Source: Oceanobacillus_B kapialis (GTDB lineage: Bacteria > Bacillota > Bacilli > Bacillales > Amphibacillaceae). Taken from it: a DNA stretch of 58,978 nt. Below are positions 58,957 to 58,978 of this stretch, piece after piece. The notes beneath the pieces are model-generated. The model saw only the letters and a program-made list of their open reading frames with translations. It was not told where the DNA came from and ran no database searches. The number at the start of each line of letters is the position of its first letter. Within the stretch, counting starts at the first letter, position 1. The DNA lies in NCBI RefSeq assembly GCF_042685265.1, contig NZ_JBHUMX010000038.1. One strand, 5' to 3'. Position numbers and translations under genes: made by a program.

Positions 58957-58978
58957 TTCGAAATTGACCGTCAACCGT

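Noticed and set aside
1..58978. CRISPR array
   Set aside because: No regularly spaced direct repeats with unique spacers; the only dispersed repeats are many kilobases apart.

Overview
The window looks like chromosome from a low-GC, endospore-forming member of the Bacillaceae. Sporulation is supported by CotF-like, CotY/CotZ-like and CotO-like coat genes. The family is supported by gene order: from about 38 kb onward it follows Bacillus subtilis blocks, namely yjcH-yjcG-yjcF and, from mgtE to yjbC, prpE, yjbO, NAD kinase, yjbM, yjbK, yjbI, yjbH, pepF, coiA, mecA, spx and yjbC. AT-rich spacers, strong AGGAGG-type ribosome sites and frequent GTG/TTG starts fit. A genus such as Oceanobacillus or Virgibacillus is a guess.

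Layout. Positions 1-626 hold the 5' half of an IS1182-type transposase and its terminal repeat. An exact inverted match to that repeat lies at 58851-58878. The first 10.5 kb carry a 2031-residue sortase-anchored surface protein (lamin-tail domains plus a phosphoesterase), proC, a DUF3231 gene and a CAP-domain protein. Positions 10.5-22 kb are an accessory stretch: a major-facilitator transporter, speG, a symporter-amidohydrolase-GntR cluster, and a one-strand run of acetyltransferases, a methyltransferase, VOC, DinB and a phosphotransferase. Positions 22-28.5 kb hold two ECF sigma/anti-sigma operons, a TetR/SDR divergon and an HTH/membrane-protein pair. Positions 28.5-34.2 kb are patchy: a small gene broken by a stop codon, an arsR-flavoprotein pair with tandem operators, an unlisted 59-residue Cys/His-rich gene, a protein carrying a DnaA domain I, a lipoprotein, tRNA-Val, a decayed gene and two small coat genes. 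A YfiB/YfiC-type heterodimeric ABC exporter (34.4-37.9 kb) leads into the conserved core. A glnK-amtB pair has entered that core between spx and yjbC.

How the genes work together. The right half is centred on proteolysis and stress control: Spx, its ClpXP adaptor SpxH (YjbH), MecA, the alarmone synthetase YjbM and PrpE. Competence (CoiA), coat assembly and nitrogen uptake (GlnK/AmtB with a TnrA/GlnR-type box) are also present. Both ECF sigma genes are preceded by near-identical promoter motifs of the kind ECF factors recognise, so both are probably autoregulated.

The most novel signal is a dispersed, plus-strand, intergenic repeat of about 155 bases. There are four clear copies (8394, 44491, 54904, 58673) and one diverged relative (57744). 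Hairpin arms change sequence between copies while staying complementary, and a loop-to-tail pairing is possible. Other items worth a look are the DnaA-domain-I chimera, the anti-sigma factor with an LCP-like extracellular domain, and an SpxH lacking cysteines usual in the family.
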